Positions 10,092-18,668 of a DNA stretch of 64,000 nucleotides are shown here, in pieces. The notes beneath the pieces are model-generated. The model was not told the origin of the DNA. It searched no databases and worked only from the letters and a program-made list of their open reading frames with translations. Where the stretch lies: positions 62,001-126,000 of the forward strand of contig JAEZHI010000034.1 in NCBI GenBank assembly GCA_023436885.1, written 5' to 3'. A program made the position numbers and the translations under genes. This stretch comes from Pseudomonadota bacterium (GTDB lineage Bacteria > Pseudomonadota > Alphaproteobacteria > Rhizobiales > Pleomorphomonadaceae). Positions within the stretch are counted from its first letter, which is position 1. Each line of letters opens with the position of its first letter.

Positions 10092-10169
10092 GTCGCGTCA
10101 CCTCTTCTGGTTGGGCGATGTTGCCGGCGCCCGACGCCGGAAGAAAATGGAAATGACAGCGCAGGCGGC

Positions 10170-11027
10170 TTACGGAGTGCTCTCGTCTTCCGGGAAGGAA
10201 CCACCGCCCACGTCGAGCGTCAGTTCGTCTTCCTTGGTGCCGTGAGCACGCGCCAACCGGTTCCAGGCGCGCCAGCCGAACGGGATATAGGCGAGATAAA
10301 GGATAGTCAGAATACTGAGTACATGGAAAGGATAACTAACGAGCAGCATGGCAAGAATTACGACGCCGATGAGAATCGGAACCACCCACTCGCGCCGGAT
10401 GCCGCCATATTTCTTGCCGGAGAATGTCGGGACGCGGCTCACCATCAGGGCCGCGATAAGAACGACATAGGCAACGACAGCCGGCGCGGCGGCCTGTGGC
10501 ACATCAATGCCGATGCGATCGACATAAATTGGCAAAAGCACCGCGAGCGCACCGGCGGGTATAGGAACCCCCGTGAAGAAATTGCCCTGCCAAGCCGGCC
10601 TGTCCTCACCGAGCATCGTGTTGAAACGGGCGAGGCGAAGAGCACCGGCGATGGCAAACAGGACCACTGCGACCCAGCCAGCTGAATTGATGTCGTGAAA
10701 GTTCCAGACGAAGAGCAGCAGCGGCGGCGCGACGCCGAAGCTTAGAAAATCACTGAGGGAATCCAGCTCCGCGCCGAACTTCGACGTGGCATGCAGATAG
10801 CGGGCAAGCCGGCCATCGAGCCCATCGAGCACGGCCGCCAGCAGGATGGCGTAGACCGCCATGTCCACCCGCCCCTCGAAGCCCATGCGGATCGACGTCA
10901 GTCCGGCGCAAAGCGACAGCAACGTCACGAGGTTGGGGATGACGCTGCGGATCGGAATGTGCCGGAGCCGCTTGGGGCGCTCGGTAGCCTCTGGCTCGGG
11001 GTCAAACGGCGGGAAAAGTCCAGACAT
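10170..11027 (-). CDS. pssA: CDP-diacylglycerol-serine O-phosphatidyltransferase
   Basis: Makes phosphatidylserine from CDP-diacylglycerol and serine in the inner membrane. The 285-aa protein has the CDP-alcohol phosphatidyltransferase signature DGLDGRLAR...GAELDSLSD at about residues 68-92, which supplies the metal-binding aspartates. About seven hydrophobic helices follow. It starts 11 bp after psd on the same strand, forming a two-gene operon in which psd is transcribed first. The pair makes phosphatidylethanolamine, as in other rhizobia. Confidence 0.95.
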   Translation of the reverse strand: MSGLFPPFDPEPEATERPKRLRHIPIRSVIPNLVTLLSLCAGLTSIRMGFEGRVDMAVYAILLAAVLDGLDGRLARYLHATSKFGAELDSLSDFLSFGVAPPLLLFVWNFHDINSAGWVAVVLFAIAGALRLARFNTMLGEDRPAWQGNFFTGVPIPAGALAVLLPIYVDRIGIDVPQAAAPAVVAYVVLIAALMVSRVPTFSGKKYGGIRREWVVPILIGVVILAMLLVSYPFHVLSILTILYLAYIPFGWRAWNRLARAHGTKEDELTLDVGGGSFPEDESTP

Positions 11028-11038
11028 CTAGATCCGCC

Positions 11039-11740
11039 TCAGGCCACACGCACGAAAGGCGTCTTTGCGGTGCCATCGATATCGGCAAGCACCGTCTCGC
11101 CAGCAATCGCCCTCGCCCCTTCGGACACAAGAGCCGTGGCTGTCGTGGGCAGATAGACGTCGACGCGCGAGCCAAAGCGGATGAGGCCGAAGCGATCGCC
11201 AACGGTCAGGCTCTCGCCTTCCCGCGTGAAGGACACGATCCGGCGGGCGATCAGACCGGCAATTTGCACGACGCCGACAACCCGCCCATCAGGCCGCTCG
11301 ATCACAACACCGTTGCGTTCATTGTCCTCGCTCGCCTTGTCGAGTTCGGCATTGATGAACTTGCCGGCCTTGTACGCGATGCGGGTAACGCGACCGGTAA
11401 CCGGGGCGCGGTTCACATGCACATCAAAGACGTTCATGAACACGCAGATGCGCAGCAGCGGCTCGGGGCCCATACCGAGCTCACGCGGCGGCACCGCCAA
11501 TCCAACCGCGGAAATGCGGCCGTCGGCCGGAGATATCACCACAGAGGTCGATACAGGTGTCACGCGCACAGGATCGCGGAAGAACAGCGCGCACCAGACG
11601 GTAAGCACCAGTCCGATCCAGAATAGCGGCTCGAACAGCCAGCCGAGCAGCACGGTAGCTGCAAGAAAAATCAGAATGAACTTGTGCCCTTCCGGATGGA
11701 TCGGAGGCACGGCGTTCCGGATCGACTTTAGCACCGACAT
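11039..11740 (-). CDS. psd: Phosphatidylserine decarboxylase proenzyme
   Basis: Converts phosphatidylserine to phosphatidylethanolamine. At 233 aa it is the short form typical of rhizobia. N-terminal membrane segments cover about residues 20-55. FFRDPVR and SPADGRI motifs follow, then NVFDVHVNRAP (catalytic His region). The self-cleavage site lies in the RFGSRVD motif, where the Gly-Ser bond at about residues 190-191 yields the pyruvoyl group. The start MSVLKSIRNAVPPIHPEG matches family N-termini. A longer in-frame version starting at 11827 is unlikely. It is the first gene of psd-pssA. Confidence 0.95.
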   Translation of the reverse strand: MSVLKSIRNAVPPIHPEGHKFILIFLAATVLLGWLFEPLFWIGLVLTVWCALFFRDPVRVTPVSTSVVISPADGRISAVGLAVPPRELGMGPEPLLRICVFMNVFDVHVNRAPVTGRVTRIAYKAGKFINAELDKASEDNERNGVVIERPDGRVVGVVQIAGLIARRIVSFTREGESLTVGDRFGLIRFGSRVDVYLPTTATALVSEGARAIAGETVLADIDGTAKTPFVRVA

Positions 11741-11860
11741 GTCATTCAGCCCGTGGAACCGCGGGGCAACCCCGCTGATAGAAACGGACTTTTCGCACGA
11801 ATGAGCGACACATGCAAAGCCGGTCACCGCGCGCCATCAGTTGTTCACACCGCATTAGGT

Positions 11861-11894
11861 CAAAATGCAAACGGCGGAACTCTCGCTCCGCCGT
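11861..11894 (-). terminator. Terminator downstream of the riboflavin transporter gene
   Basis: On the minus strand ACGGCGGA and TCCGCCGT form an 8-bp stem with an 8-base loop, followed by a U-rich run (TTGCATTTT). It starts about 50 bp after the stop of the transporter gene at 11945. Confidence 0.75.
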
Positions 11895-11944
11895 CGATGC
11901 ATGCAATTTGGAAGGCAGCCGCTTTCCGGCGACTGTTTCGAGAA

Positions 11945-12877
11945 TTAAGCCGGCACAGGCTCGCTGGTGATTGGCTTGCCGGCTTCCGTACGCAACAGAT
12001 AGAGCGACGCGCCGATGATCAGCACGGCGCCGATCCAGAGATAACCGCTCGGGGCATAGGCGAACACCAACCACCCGGCCAAAGTATTGAGCGGCAGACG
12101 GACATTATCGAATGTCTGGAGATAGGACGCATCGGCGCGTGCGTAGGCGAGCGTCAATAGATACTGGGCCGCAGCCGTCAGCGCAGCGAGCGCGACAACC
12201 ACCCACAACGCCGTTCCTCCAGGCAAGGCAAAGGCGGCCCCGACATCGAAGCCCGTCGACGTCAGCAGGAAGGCCGCGTTGATCGGCGTAAGCAGCGCCA
12301 AGAGATAGACGGTTACGGACTCAGGCCGTTCGACGGCGGCGAGTTGCTTCGTCATCACCGACGAGCCAGCCCACATGGCAGCTGCACCAAGGGGGAGCAA
12401 ACTATAGATCGAGAAGCTATCCGACCAGGGCGCCAAAATAAGCATGCCGCCGACGAAGCCAACAAGGGTCGCGATCGCCCGGTGAGGACCAATGCGCTCG
12501 CCAAGGATAAGTCGTGCCGCGACGATAACGATGAAGGGGGATGTCATGTCGACGGCCACGACCTGTGCGATCGGCACACCGGCTGCCAAGGCGCCCACGA
12601 AGAATTGGACACCGAGCGTCGCAAAGACAACGCGGACAACATGGGCCAGTGGATGCTGGGTACGGAAAGCACCTGCACCAAGCTTCAGCAGGGTCGGCAG
12701 GAAAAAGACGAGCGACAGTCCATACTGCCAGAACGCCAGTCCCTGAGAGGAAAGATGATATGTGCCCGTCACCCACTGGGTCAGCACATTGATCGCAGCG
12801 AAAATGGCGCCAGCGAAAACCATATAGACCGCCCCGAGCACGGGAAACGATCTGATCTTGTTCGGGCTCTGATTCAA
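11945..12877 (-). CDS. ribN: EamA/DMT-family transporter, riboflavin importer RibN (inferred)
   Basis: Inner-membrane protein of about 310 aa with ten predicted helices arranged as two EamA repeats, the drug/metabolite transporter fold. Assignment to riboflavin uptake rests on the complete FMN riboswitch and promoter just upstream. RibN proteins of Rhizobiales are known DMT transporters under FMN riboswitch control. Two TTG starts are in frame (12892 and 12877). I prefer 12877 because GAGGA lies 8 nt upstream. A hairpin between aptamer and start could be the expression platform. Without the riboswitch this would be only a generic EamA permease. Confidence 0.85.
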   Translation of the reverse strand: MNQSPNKIRSFPVLGAVYMVFAGAIFAAINVLTQWVTGTYHLSSQGLAFWQYGLSLVFFLPTLLKLGAGAFRTQHPLAHVVRVVFATLGVQFFVGALAAGVPIAQVVAVDMTSPFIVIVAARLILGERIGPHRAIATLVGFVGGMLILAPWSDSFSIYSLLPLGAAAMWAGSSVMTKQLAAVERPESVTVYLLALLTPINAAFLLTSTGFDVGAAFALPGGTALWVVVALAALTAAAQYLLTLAYARADASYLQTFDNVRLPLNTLAGWLVFAYAPSGYLWIGAVLIIGASLYLLRTEAGKPITSEPVPA

Positions 12878-12984
12878 GGTACGAATCCTCAAGACAAGGA
12901 ACGACGCAGAATCAGGGCGATCGGGTCATGGAGACAATCGGCCGCGACCAGCTCTCGCGGTCGCGAACGGGATTTTCAGCATAC

Positions 12985-13128
12985 CCTTCTCTTTCATCCG
13001 GACTATACCGTCGGCTCCGGGATCAAACCGGATCTGCTGACCCCCAGCCTTGGGCTGGAGCGCTCGCGGGCTAGGAGGCTTGCGCCGCCATTACCGCCGG
13101 TGGGGAGTTTCACCCCGCCCCGAGAATG
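12985..13128 (-). promoter_or_regulatory. FMN riboswitch (RFN element)
   Basis: Read on the minus strand, the RFN consensus blocks appear in order: TTCTC, GGGGCGGGGTGAAACTCCCC, ACCGGCGGTAAT, AGCCCGCGAGCGCT, CAGCAGATCCGG, CCGGAGCCGACGGTATAGT, CCGGATGAAAGAGAA. The closing stem is TTCTC/GAGAA (13122-13126 with 12987-12991). The aptamer is about 140 nt and ends about 95-110 nt before the transporter start. A 7-bp hairpin CGCGACC/GGTCGCG at 12943-12965 lies between aptamer and start. It lacks a U tract, so control may act on translation or through Rho. High FMN should shut off the transporter. Confidence 0.96.
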
Positions 13129-13164
13129 GTCGCCAACCCAGGGGAACCCCAAGCCAGCACACAT

Positions 13165-13193
13165 ACTTTAGTGCTAGAAGCTTCCAAAATCAA
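13165..13193 (-). promoter_or_regulatory. Candidate promoter for the FMN riboswitch-transporter transcript
   Basis: On the minus strand TTGATT (-35) and TAAAGT (-10) are separated by 17 bp. Transcription would start near 13157, about 30 nt upstream of the aptamer. The geometry fits, but the element matches consensus only moderately. Confidence 0.5.
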
Positions 13194-13240
13194 AGGCGAC
13201 ACATCGTTTCCAAACGCATGACAGTCATGTTCTCTGACAT

Positions 13241-14707
13241 GTGATCACGACCCCCTCGACCGATGAGTGCGCTTCGGCCATAAACCGCACGAAACACGAG
13301 AGAGCCATGCTTATTCCGCTTATTGTCGCCTGCGCGCTCTTCATGGAAAACCTGGACAGTTCGGTGGTCTCCACCTCGCTCCCCCAGATCGCCATTGATC
13401 TCGGGGTCGATCCGATTTCCCTGAAGCTTGCCTTCACCAGCTATCTGATCTCCGTCGCGGTCTTTCTTCCGATTTCCGGTTGGATGGCCGACCGTTTTGG
13501 CGCCCGAACGATCTTCCGTCTCGCCATTCTGGTGTTCGTGACCGGCTCGGTATTGTGCGGTTTGTCATCATCGCTGGAAGGCTTCGTGGCAGCCCGTATC
13601 GTTCAGGGCGCCGGAGGCGCCATGATGGTGCCGGTCGGCCGACTAGTCATGCTGCGCACCGTCCAGAAATCGGATTATCTGCGAGCCATGAGCTGGCTGA
13701 CAGTCCCCGCCATGGTTGGTCCGGTTTTGGGGCCGCCGCTTGGCGGTTTCATCACCACATATTTTCAGTGGCGCTGGATCTTCTGGATCAATGTTCCCAT
13801 CAGCATTGTCGGACTCATCCTCGTCACCATTTTCATCCGGAATTACAAGGAAGAGAACCTGCCGCCGCTGGATATGAGAGGCTTTGTGCTCTCAGGCATC
13901 GGATTGGCCGGCTTCGTGTTCGGCGTGGCAGCCAGCGGCATCGGCGTGCTGCCGTCGTGGGTAGATATCATCCTGATCATCATTGGCGCTGCTTCTCTCT
14001 ATGCCTATTGGCGCCATGCGATGGAAACGCCCGCCCCTCTACTGGATATGAAGCTGTTTCTCTTGCCGACTTTCAGGGTTTCAGTGGTTGGCGGCCTGCT
14101 TTTCCGCATCGGCGTCGGTGCCATCCCCTTCCTGCTGCCATTGCTGTTGCAGCTCGGCTTCGGCATGACCCCGTTTGAAAGTGGCATGCTGACTTTTGCC
14201 ACAGCAGCAGGCGCCGTTCTGATGAAGTTCACCGCGCCACGCATCGTCCGCGCCTACGGGTTCCGCATGGTGCTGATGATCAACACACTGTTCACGACGG
14301 CCTTTCTGCTCGCCATTCTCTCCTTCAGCAAGGAGACACCGCACATGGTGATCTTCGCGGTGCTGCTGGTGGGTGGCTTCTTCCGATCGCTGCAGTTCAC
14401 CGCGTTGAATGGTCTCGCCTTCGCCGAGGTCGACAATCGCCACATGAGTCATGCAACATCGATCTCTTCGGTCGGTCAGCAGCTATCACAGGCGCTGGGC
14501 GTCGCGGTCGGTGCGGCTGCTCTTGAAATCACCCGTTCGATCCGTGGCGACATGGCCGTCCTGCCAGGTGATTTCATGCCGGCCTTTCTGGCACTGGCGG
14601 TGATCGGCCTCCTCTGCATTCCGATCTACGCCCGTATGTCGCCAAATGCGGGCTCAGAAGTGTCTGGCCATCGTGCTGCCGAAGCGGCCGGGGAAGCCTC
14701 AGTCTAG
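13241..14707 (+). CDS. MFS transporter, DHA2 family (EmrB/QacA type)
   Basis: Inner-membrane proton-driven exporter of 488 aa with about 14 helices. Family marks are MENLDSSVVSTSLPQIA in helix 1 (motif D of 14-helix exporters), GWMADRFGARTIFRLA (motif A, about residue 80), RIVQGAGGAMMVPVGR and the motif C region GPVLGPPLGGFI (about residue 165). It probably exports drugs or toxic metabolites, but the substrate cannot be read from sequence. The GTG start at 13241 overlaps the stop of a tiny upstream frame. An alternative start is the Met near residue 23. Its 3' end overlaps the convergent yidD by 9 bp. Confidence 0.85.
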   Translation: MITTPSTDECASAINRTKHERAMLIPLIVACALFMENLDSSVVSTSLPQIAIDLGVDPISLKLAFTSYLISVAVFLPISGWMADRFGARTIFRLAILVFVTGSVLCGLSSSLEGFVAARIVQGAGGAMMVPVGRLVMLRTVQKSDYLRAMSWLTVPAMVGPVLGPPLGGFITTYFQWRWIFWINVPISIVGLILVTIFIRNYKEENLPPLDMRGFVLSGIGLAGFVFGVAASGIGVLPSWVDIILIIIGAASLYAYWRHAMETPAPLLDMKLFLLPTFRVSVVGGLLFRIGVGAIPFLLPLLLQLGFGMTPFESGMLTFATAAGAVLMKFTAPRIVRAYGFRMVLMINTLFTTAFLLAILSFSKETPHMVIFAVLLVGGFFRSLQFTALNGLAFAEVDNRHMSHATSISSVGQQLSQALGVAVGAAALEITRSIRGDMAVLPGDFMPAFLALAVIGLLCIPIYARMSPNAGSEVSGHRAAEAAGEASV

Positions 14708-15070
14708 CTTGGTGGTGGGATCGATGTGCGCGCCGGTCCAGCGCGCACCAACCCATGGCCGCCACCAGCGATAGGCCGGATTGAGCATTTGTGGCACCGG
14801 ATCGAAGCCCGACGATCCCCATGGATTGCAGCGGAGAATACGAGCAAGTCCGATCCAGCCGCCTGCCCAAAGCCCGAAGCGGCTGATCGCCTCGTCGGTA
14901 TAGCTCGAACAGGTGGGAAGATAGCGGCATTGCCGACCCATGAACGGCGATAGAGCCACCTGATAAGCGTGGATCAACCCTCGACCAATGAGACGCCCTG
15001 GCGTCCAGCGAGGCGGCGAAGTTTCCGCGTGATCATGCTTGTGGCCATGTGACGCTCCGCAGGTACACAT
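14699..15070 (-). CDS. yidD: Membrane protein insertion efficiency factor YidD
   Basis: YidD associates with the inner membrane and assists YidC in membrane protein insertion. The core (about residues 25-110) carries the family pattern IHAYQVALSPFMGRQCRYLPTC, then SSYTDEAI, WIGLARILRCNPW and GFDPVP. The N-terminal 17 residues are unusual: MCTCGASHGHKHDHAE is rich in Cys and His and could bind metal. The ATG at 15070 has AGGGG upstream. It follows the NifU-like gene by 11 bp, so the two are probably one operon. Usual YidD proteins are 70-120 aa, so this is at the long end. Confidence 0.93.
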   Translation of the reverse strand: MCTCGASHGHKHDHAETSPPRWTPGRLIGRGLIHAYQVALSPFMGRQCRYLPTCSSYTDEAISRFGLWAGGWIGLARILRCNPWGSSGFDPVPQMLNPAYRWWRPWVGARWTGAHIDPTTKLD

Positions 15071-15081
15071 CAATTGTGCCC

Positions 15082-15522
15082 CTAGCTGGCAGCGCGAGCG
15101 GCAGCGATCTCATCAAGACAGGCCACGACCGCCTCAAACACCAGCATGGTCGAGGCATGACGCGCCTTGAAGTCACGTACCGGTTCCAAATAGCGAAGCT
15201 CCGCGAAGCGGCCCTCCGGAGGCGCAGCTCCCTCTTTCAGCATTGCAAACATCTTGTCACGCGCCTGCCGGAGTTCAACGGACGATGAGCCGATGACGTT
15301 TTTGGCCATCACGGCAGCTGCGGCCTGCCCCAGCGCGCAAGCCTTTACCTCATGGGCATAATCGGCCACCACGTCGCCCTCCATGCGAAGGTCGACCGTG
15401 ATGCGCGAACCGCACAATTTCGCGTAGCGCGTCGCGGAGGCGTCCGGCGTCGCAAGACGGCCAATGCAGCCGATATTGCCGGCCAGATCGAGGATGTGCG
15501 CGTTATAGACATCGTCGAGCAT
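15082..15522 (-). CDS. Iron-sulfur cluster assembly scaffold protein (NifU N-terminal/IscU-like)
   Basis: This 146-aa cytoplasmic protein has the IscU-like fold. Cysteines occur in KLCGS (aligned with the CGD ligand), in KACALGQ (third ligand) and elsewhere (IGCIGR). The block HEVKACALGQAAAAVMAKNV is typical of the alphaproteobacterial branch found next to folE. It may hold or deliver Fe-S clusters, though a direct role in this subfamily is not established. The start MLDDVYNAHILDLAGNI matches family N-termini, while longer in-frame starts to 15693 run into the folE promoter region. It is divergent from folE and upstream of yidD. Confidence 0.85.
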   Translation of the reverse strand: MLDDVYNAHILDLAGNIGCIGRLATPDASATRYAKLCGSRITVDLRMEGDVVADYAHEVKACALGQAAAAVMAKNVIGSSSVELRQARDKMFAMLKEGAAPPEGRFAELRYLEPVRDFKARHASTMLVFEAVVACLDEIAAARAAS

Positions 15523-15695
15523 GCTGACACCTTTAGCGGAAAGCGAAGCATATTGTCCCGCCACGCGCCATCCGCCTTTGAACTCCAGGACACGACGCGT
15601 ATATAGGCCTTGTACGGACGTTCCGCCAAGCGCGCAAATAAGCCGTACGTCGCGGCCTCCACCGGAACCGGCGCGAGACCCAGGAAGGACCAAGC

Positions 15696-16310
15696 ATGGA
15701 CGATGCCATCTTCACCGCCAGCGCCCGCAAGACTCGCCGCCCGAGCCGCGAGGAAGCCGAGGCGGCCGTGCGCACCCTTATTGCCTATGCCGGCGAAGAT
15801 CCGGAGCGCGAGGGGCTGCGTGACACACCGAAGCGCGTCGTCAAAGCCTACGGTGAGCTGTTTTCCGGCTATAGCCAGACCGATGAGGAAGTGCTCGACC
15901 GCATATTCACCGAAGTGGCTGGCTACGAAGAGCTGATCCTCGTCCGCGATATCCCCTTCTATTCCCATTGCGAGCATCACATGGTGCCGTTCATCGGCAA
16001 GGCTCACATCGCCTACTATCCGACCACAGGTGTTGTCGGCCTTTCAAAGCTGGCCCGCATCGTCGAGATGTATGCTCGTCGCCTGCAGACCCAGGAGACC
16101 ATGACCGCCCAGGTAAGCAATGCCATCGAGAAGGTGCTGAAACCGCGCGGTACGGCCGTGTTGATCGAGGCCGAGCATCTCTGCATGACCATGCGTGGCG
16201 TGCAGAAGCCGGGCGCGTCGACCGTGACCGCTCGCTTCACGGGCTGCTTCAAGACTGACCCCACCGAGCAGGCCCGCTTCATGATGATGGTGCGTGGCGA
16301 AGGCAAGTGA
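15696..16310 (+). CDS. folE: GTP cyclohydrolase I
   Basis: Converts GTP to dihydroneopterin triphosphate, the first step of folate (and queuosine) precursor synthesis. At 204 aa it has normal length. Key motifs are EGLRDTPKRV, SHCEHHMVPF (zinc Cys and His, about residues 92-101), LSKLARIVE and EAEHLCMTMRGVQKPG (second zinc Cys and substrate loop). The Cys and His ligands of the type IA zinc site are intact. It is followed by hisI after 6 bp and reads away from the NifU-like gene. Confidence 0.97.
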   Translation: MDDAIFTASARKTRRPSREEAEAAVRTLIAYAGEDPEREGLRDTPKRVVKAYGELFSGYSQTDEEVLDRIFTEVAGYEELILVRDIPFYSHCEHHMVPFIGKAHIAYYPTTGVVGLSKLARIVEMYARRLQTQETMTAQVSNAIEKVLKPRGTAVLIEAEHLCMTMRGVQKPGASTVTARFTGCFKTDPTEQARFMMMVRGEGK

Positions 16311-16316
16311 TCTGAC

Positions 16317-16790
16317 ATGACGTCCGAGACGACACTGTTTCCGCGCGCTGGCGACAAGGCGACGCTTGAGTCTGGTAATGTGCTGACCCCTCGCTTCGGG
16401 CCGGACGGCACGATTGCCTGCGTCACCGTGGATGCCGACAGCGGTCAGGTGCTTATGGTCGCCTGCATGAATGCCGAGAGCCTGGCCTTGACCATCGAGA
16501 CCGGCGAAGGCTGGTATTGGAGCCGGTCGCGCAGCGAGCTCTGGCACAAGGGCGCAACTTCCGGCAACGTTCAGAAGGTTGTCGAACTGTTGACCGATTG
16601 CGACCAGGACGCGCTCGTCTTGCGAGTTCGGGTCGAGGGAGCCGGCGCCACCTGCCACACCGGTCAGATTTCCTGCTTCTATCGACAAGTGCCGCTCGGC
16701 CAAAAAGCGGCCGAGGGACCGGTGCGGCTCGAGCACATCGGCGGTGACCGCTTGTTCGATCCGGCAGACGTCTATGGACACGGCCACTGA
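16317..16790 (+). CDS. hisI: Phosphoribosyl-AMP cyclohydrolase
   Basis: Third step of histidine synthesis, opening the adenine ring of PR-AMP. The protein is 157 aa and monofunctional, with no HisE domain. Signature blocks are GWYWSRSRSELWHKGATSGN (about residues 64-83), DCDQDAL (magnesium site) and CHTGQISCFYR (zinc Cys residues). It starts 6 bp after folE and is probably co-transcribed. The folE-hisI pairing recurs in rhizobia. Confidence 0.96.
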   Translation: MTSETTLFPRAGDKATLESGNVLTPRFGPDGTIACVTVDADSGQVLMVACMNAESLALTIETGEGWYWSRSRSELWHKGATSGNVQKVVELLTDCDQDALVLRVRVEGAGATCHTGQISCFYRQVPLGQKAAEGPVRLEHIGGDRLFDPADVYGHGH

Positions 16791-16893
16791 TTTCCCTCGA
16801 AGGGTTGGAGCCCCGAAACCAGACCGGCCTGCACGCAGCTGACCAAGACTACCGTTGGCGGGCTTAGCAGCTCGCCACGGACGGCGGCCGCCA

Positions 16894-17241
16894 CTAGATC
16901 GTGACGTTGTGGCTTTCTTCGCCAAAGGTGAACTGGATTCCCGCCTCTTCGGCGCGGGCCCAGGCGACAATCCCGTCAAGGACCATCTTCTGTGAGGGAA
17001 TGCGAACGACTACCGTATCGCCAATTCCGAACATGGGAGCGACGGTTCGGACCCGACAGCCGCTATGGCTGATATTCTCGACCACACAGGCAATATCGCG
17101 CGGTTCAGAACGGACCAAAGCAGGCCAGTGGCAGTTCAGCCTTTCGGCGCGCCGCTGTTCGCCAACCCGGATCTTTGGGTTGCGAAGACGAGCGAGCAGC
17201 TCGTCCATTTCCCGTTTGGACAACTTCTGGCTTTTGTTCAC
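16894..17241 (-). CDS. PilZ-domain protein (possible c-di-GMP receptor)
   Basis: Small cytoplasmic protein of about 115 aa consisting mostly of one PilZ domain. The c-di-GMP binding motifs are partly visible as RRAER (about residue 30, RxxxR type) and ENISHSGCRV (about residue 58, D/NxSxxG type). The N-terminal 26 residues are charged (SKREMDELLARLR). The GTG at 17241 is preferred because GGGA lies upstream, although a TTG at 17268 is also in frame. The target is unknown. It is transcribed away from the adjacent FemAB-like gene, with a short shared intergenic region. Confidence 0.82.
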   Translation of the reverse strand: MNKSQKLSKREMDELLARLRNPKIRVGEQRRAERLNCHWPALVRSEPRDIACVVENISHSGCRVRTVAPMFGIGDTVVVRIPSQKMVLDGIVAWARAEEAGIQFTFGEESHNVTI

Positions 17242-17400
17242 AGTGAAAATTCCCGTGATAAGCAACAATTCAAAATAGAGCCCTTCACGTTAATCCTTAG
17301 TTTCCCGACGCTCCTTTCGGATCGAGAAGCTATGATTTGCGTCGCGGAAAGGGACGGGGCTATCCTAAGGGCTATCCCTTATGGAGTATCCGAGCGCCAC

Positions 17401-18615
17401 ATGTCCCAATCGCTCTCGTTGCGCACCATCGACACGTTGACAGCAATCGGCAGAACCGAGTGGGACGGTCTCGCCAACCCAGGTTGGGAAGCGGGGCCGA
17501 GCAGCAGCATTCGCTGGCAGGGCGAAGGAGCCGCCTGTCCCTACAATCCGTTCGTCAGTCACGACTTCCTTATGACTTGCGAAGAGTCTGGCTGCGCTTC
17601 AGCCGAGACGGGCTGGCTGCCGAGCCATCTGATACTGGAAGACGAAAACGGGAAGCTCATCGGAGCGGCGCCGGCCTATCTCAAAAGCCATTCATTTGGA
17701 GAGTATGTCTTTGACCACGGCTGGGCAGACGCTTGGGAGCGAGCCGGCGGGCAATATTATCCGAAGCTTCAGGCCTCGGTCCCCTTCACTCCTGTGACCG
17801 GGCCGCGTCTTCTCGCACGCAACGATGCGACGCGCGGCGCGCTGGCACGCGGCCTGAAACTGGTTGCAGACCGCTACGAACTCTCGTCGGCGCATGTTAC
17901 CTTCGTCGATGACCGAAGTGCGGCCGCGCTCGGTTCCGAAGGATGGCTGGAGCGAATCGACCAGCAGTTCCAGTTTAGAAACGATGGCTACACCAGCTAC
18001 GACGACTTTCTGAGCCGCCTCGCCTCGCGCAAGCGCAAGGCGTTGAAGCGCGAACGACGCGAAGCTCTCCAGAATGGCATTAGCATCGAATGGGTAACGG
18101 GCAGCGATCTCACAGAAGCCCACTGGGATGCGTTCTTTGAATTCTATATGGACACCGGCAATCGCAAGTGGGGCACGCCCTACCTCAACCGCCGTTTTTT
18201 CTCGTTGCTCTCCGAAAAGATGGCTAACCGGATTTTATTGGTGATGGCTCGGAGAGCCGGGCGCTACATCGCCGGCGCTCTCAATCTCATTGGATCCGAC
18301 CGACTCTATGGCCGAAATTGGGGCGCCATCGAGGACCACCCGTTCCTGCATTTCGAAGTCTGCTACCATCAGGCCATCGATTACGCGATCGCGCATCGTC
18401 TCGCGGTGGTCGAAGCGGGTGCGCAGGGCGAGCACAAGCTGTCGCGGGGTTATCTGCCGGAAACGACACGATCAGCCCACTATATAGCCAATGCCGGACT
18501 TCGCCGTGCCGTGGCGGATTTCCTGGTCCGAGAAAAACGAGCTGTCCTCAACGCTGAAAGCGAGCTGGAAAGCCTCGGTCCCTTCCGCCGCGGACCGCTG
18601 CAGGAACAGGATTGA
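17401..18615 (+). CDS. FemAB-like/GNAT-fold protein (DUF482 family)
   Basis: A 404-aa cytoplasmic protein of the family often labelled peptidoglycan biosynthesis or GNAT N-acetyltransferase. Family blocks are CPYNPFVSHDFLMTCEESGCA near the N-terminus, AYLKSHSFGEYVFDHGWADA, the basic RKRKALKRERREAL and GAQGEHKLSRGYLPETTRSAHYI near the C-terminus. The substrate is unknown. The start at 17401 fits family N-termini, while an ATG 70 bp upstream (17332) is also in frame. The HIT gene follows after about 53 bp. Confidence 0.82.
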   Translation: MSQSLSLRTIDTLTAIGRTEWDGLANPGWEAGPSSSIRWQGEGAACPYNPFVSHDFLMTCEESGCASAETGWLPSHLILEDENGKLIGAAPAYLKSHSFGEYVFDHGWADAWERAGGQYYPKLQASVPFTPVTGPRLLARNDATRGALARGLKLVADRYELSSAHVTFVDDRSAAALGSEGWLERIDQQFQFRNDGYTSYDDFLSRLASRKRKALKRERREALQNGISIEWVTGSDLTEAHWDAFFEFYMDTGNRKWGTPYLNRRFFSLLSEKMANRILLVMARRAGRYIAGALNLIGSDRLYGRNWGAIEDHPFLHFEVCYHQAIDYAIAHRLAVVEAGAQGEHKLSRGYLPETTRSAHYIANAGLRRAVADFLVREKRAVLNAESELESLGPFRRGPLQEQD

Positions 18616-18668
18616 CCGGTCGGCCGCAAGAGACCAACTTGCAGGCCGAATTTCTTCCGGAGAGCACG

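Noticed and set aside
13050..13244. Short plus-strand frame ending MTVMFSDM just before the DHA2 transporter
   Set aside because: It runs through the antisense strand of the FMN riboswitch, with no ribosome binding site or family resemblance.
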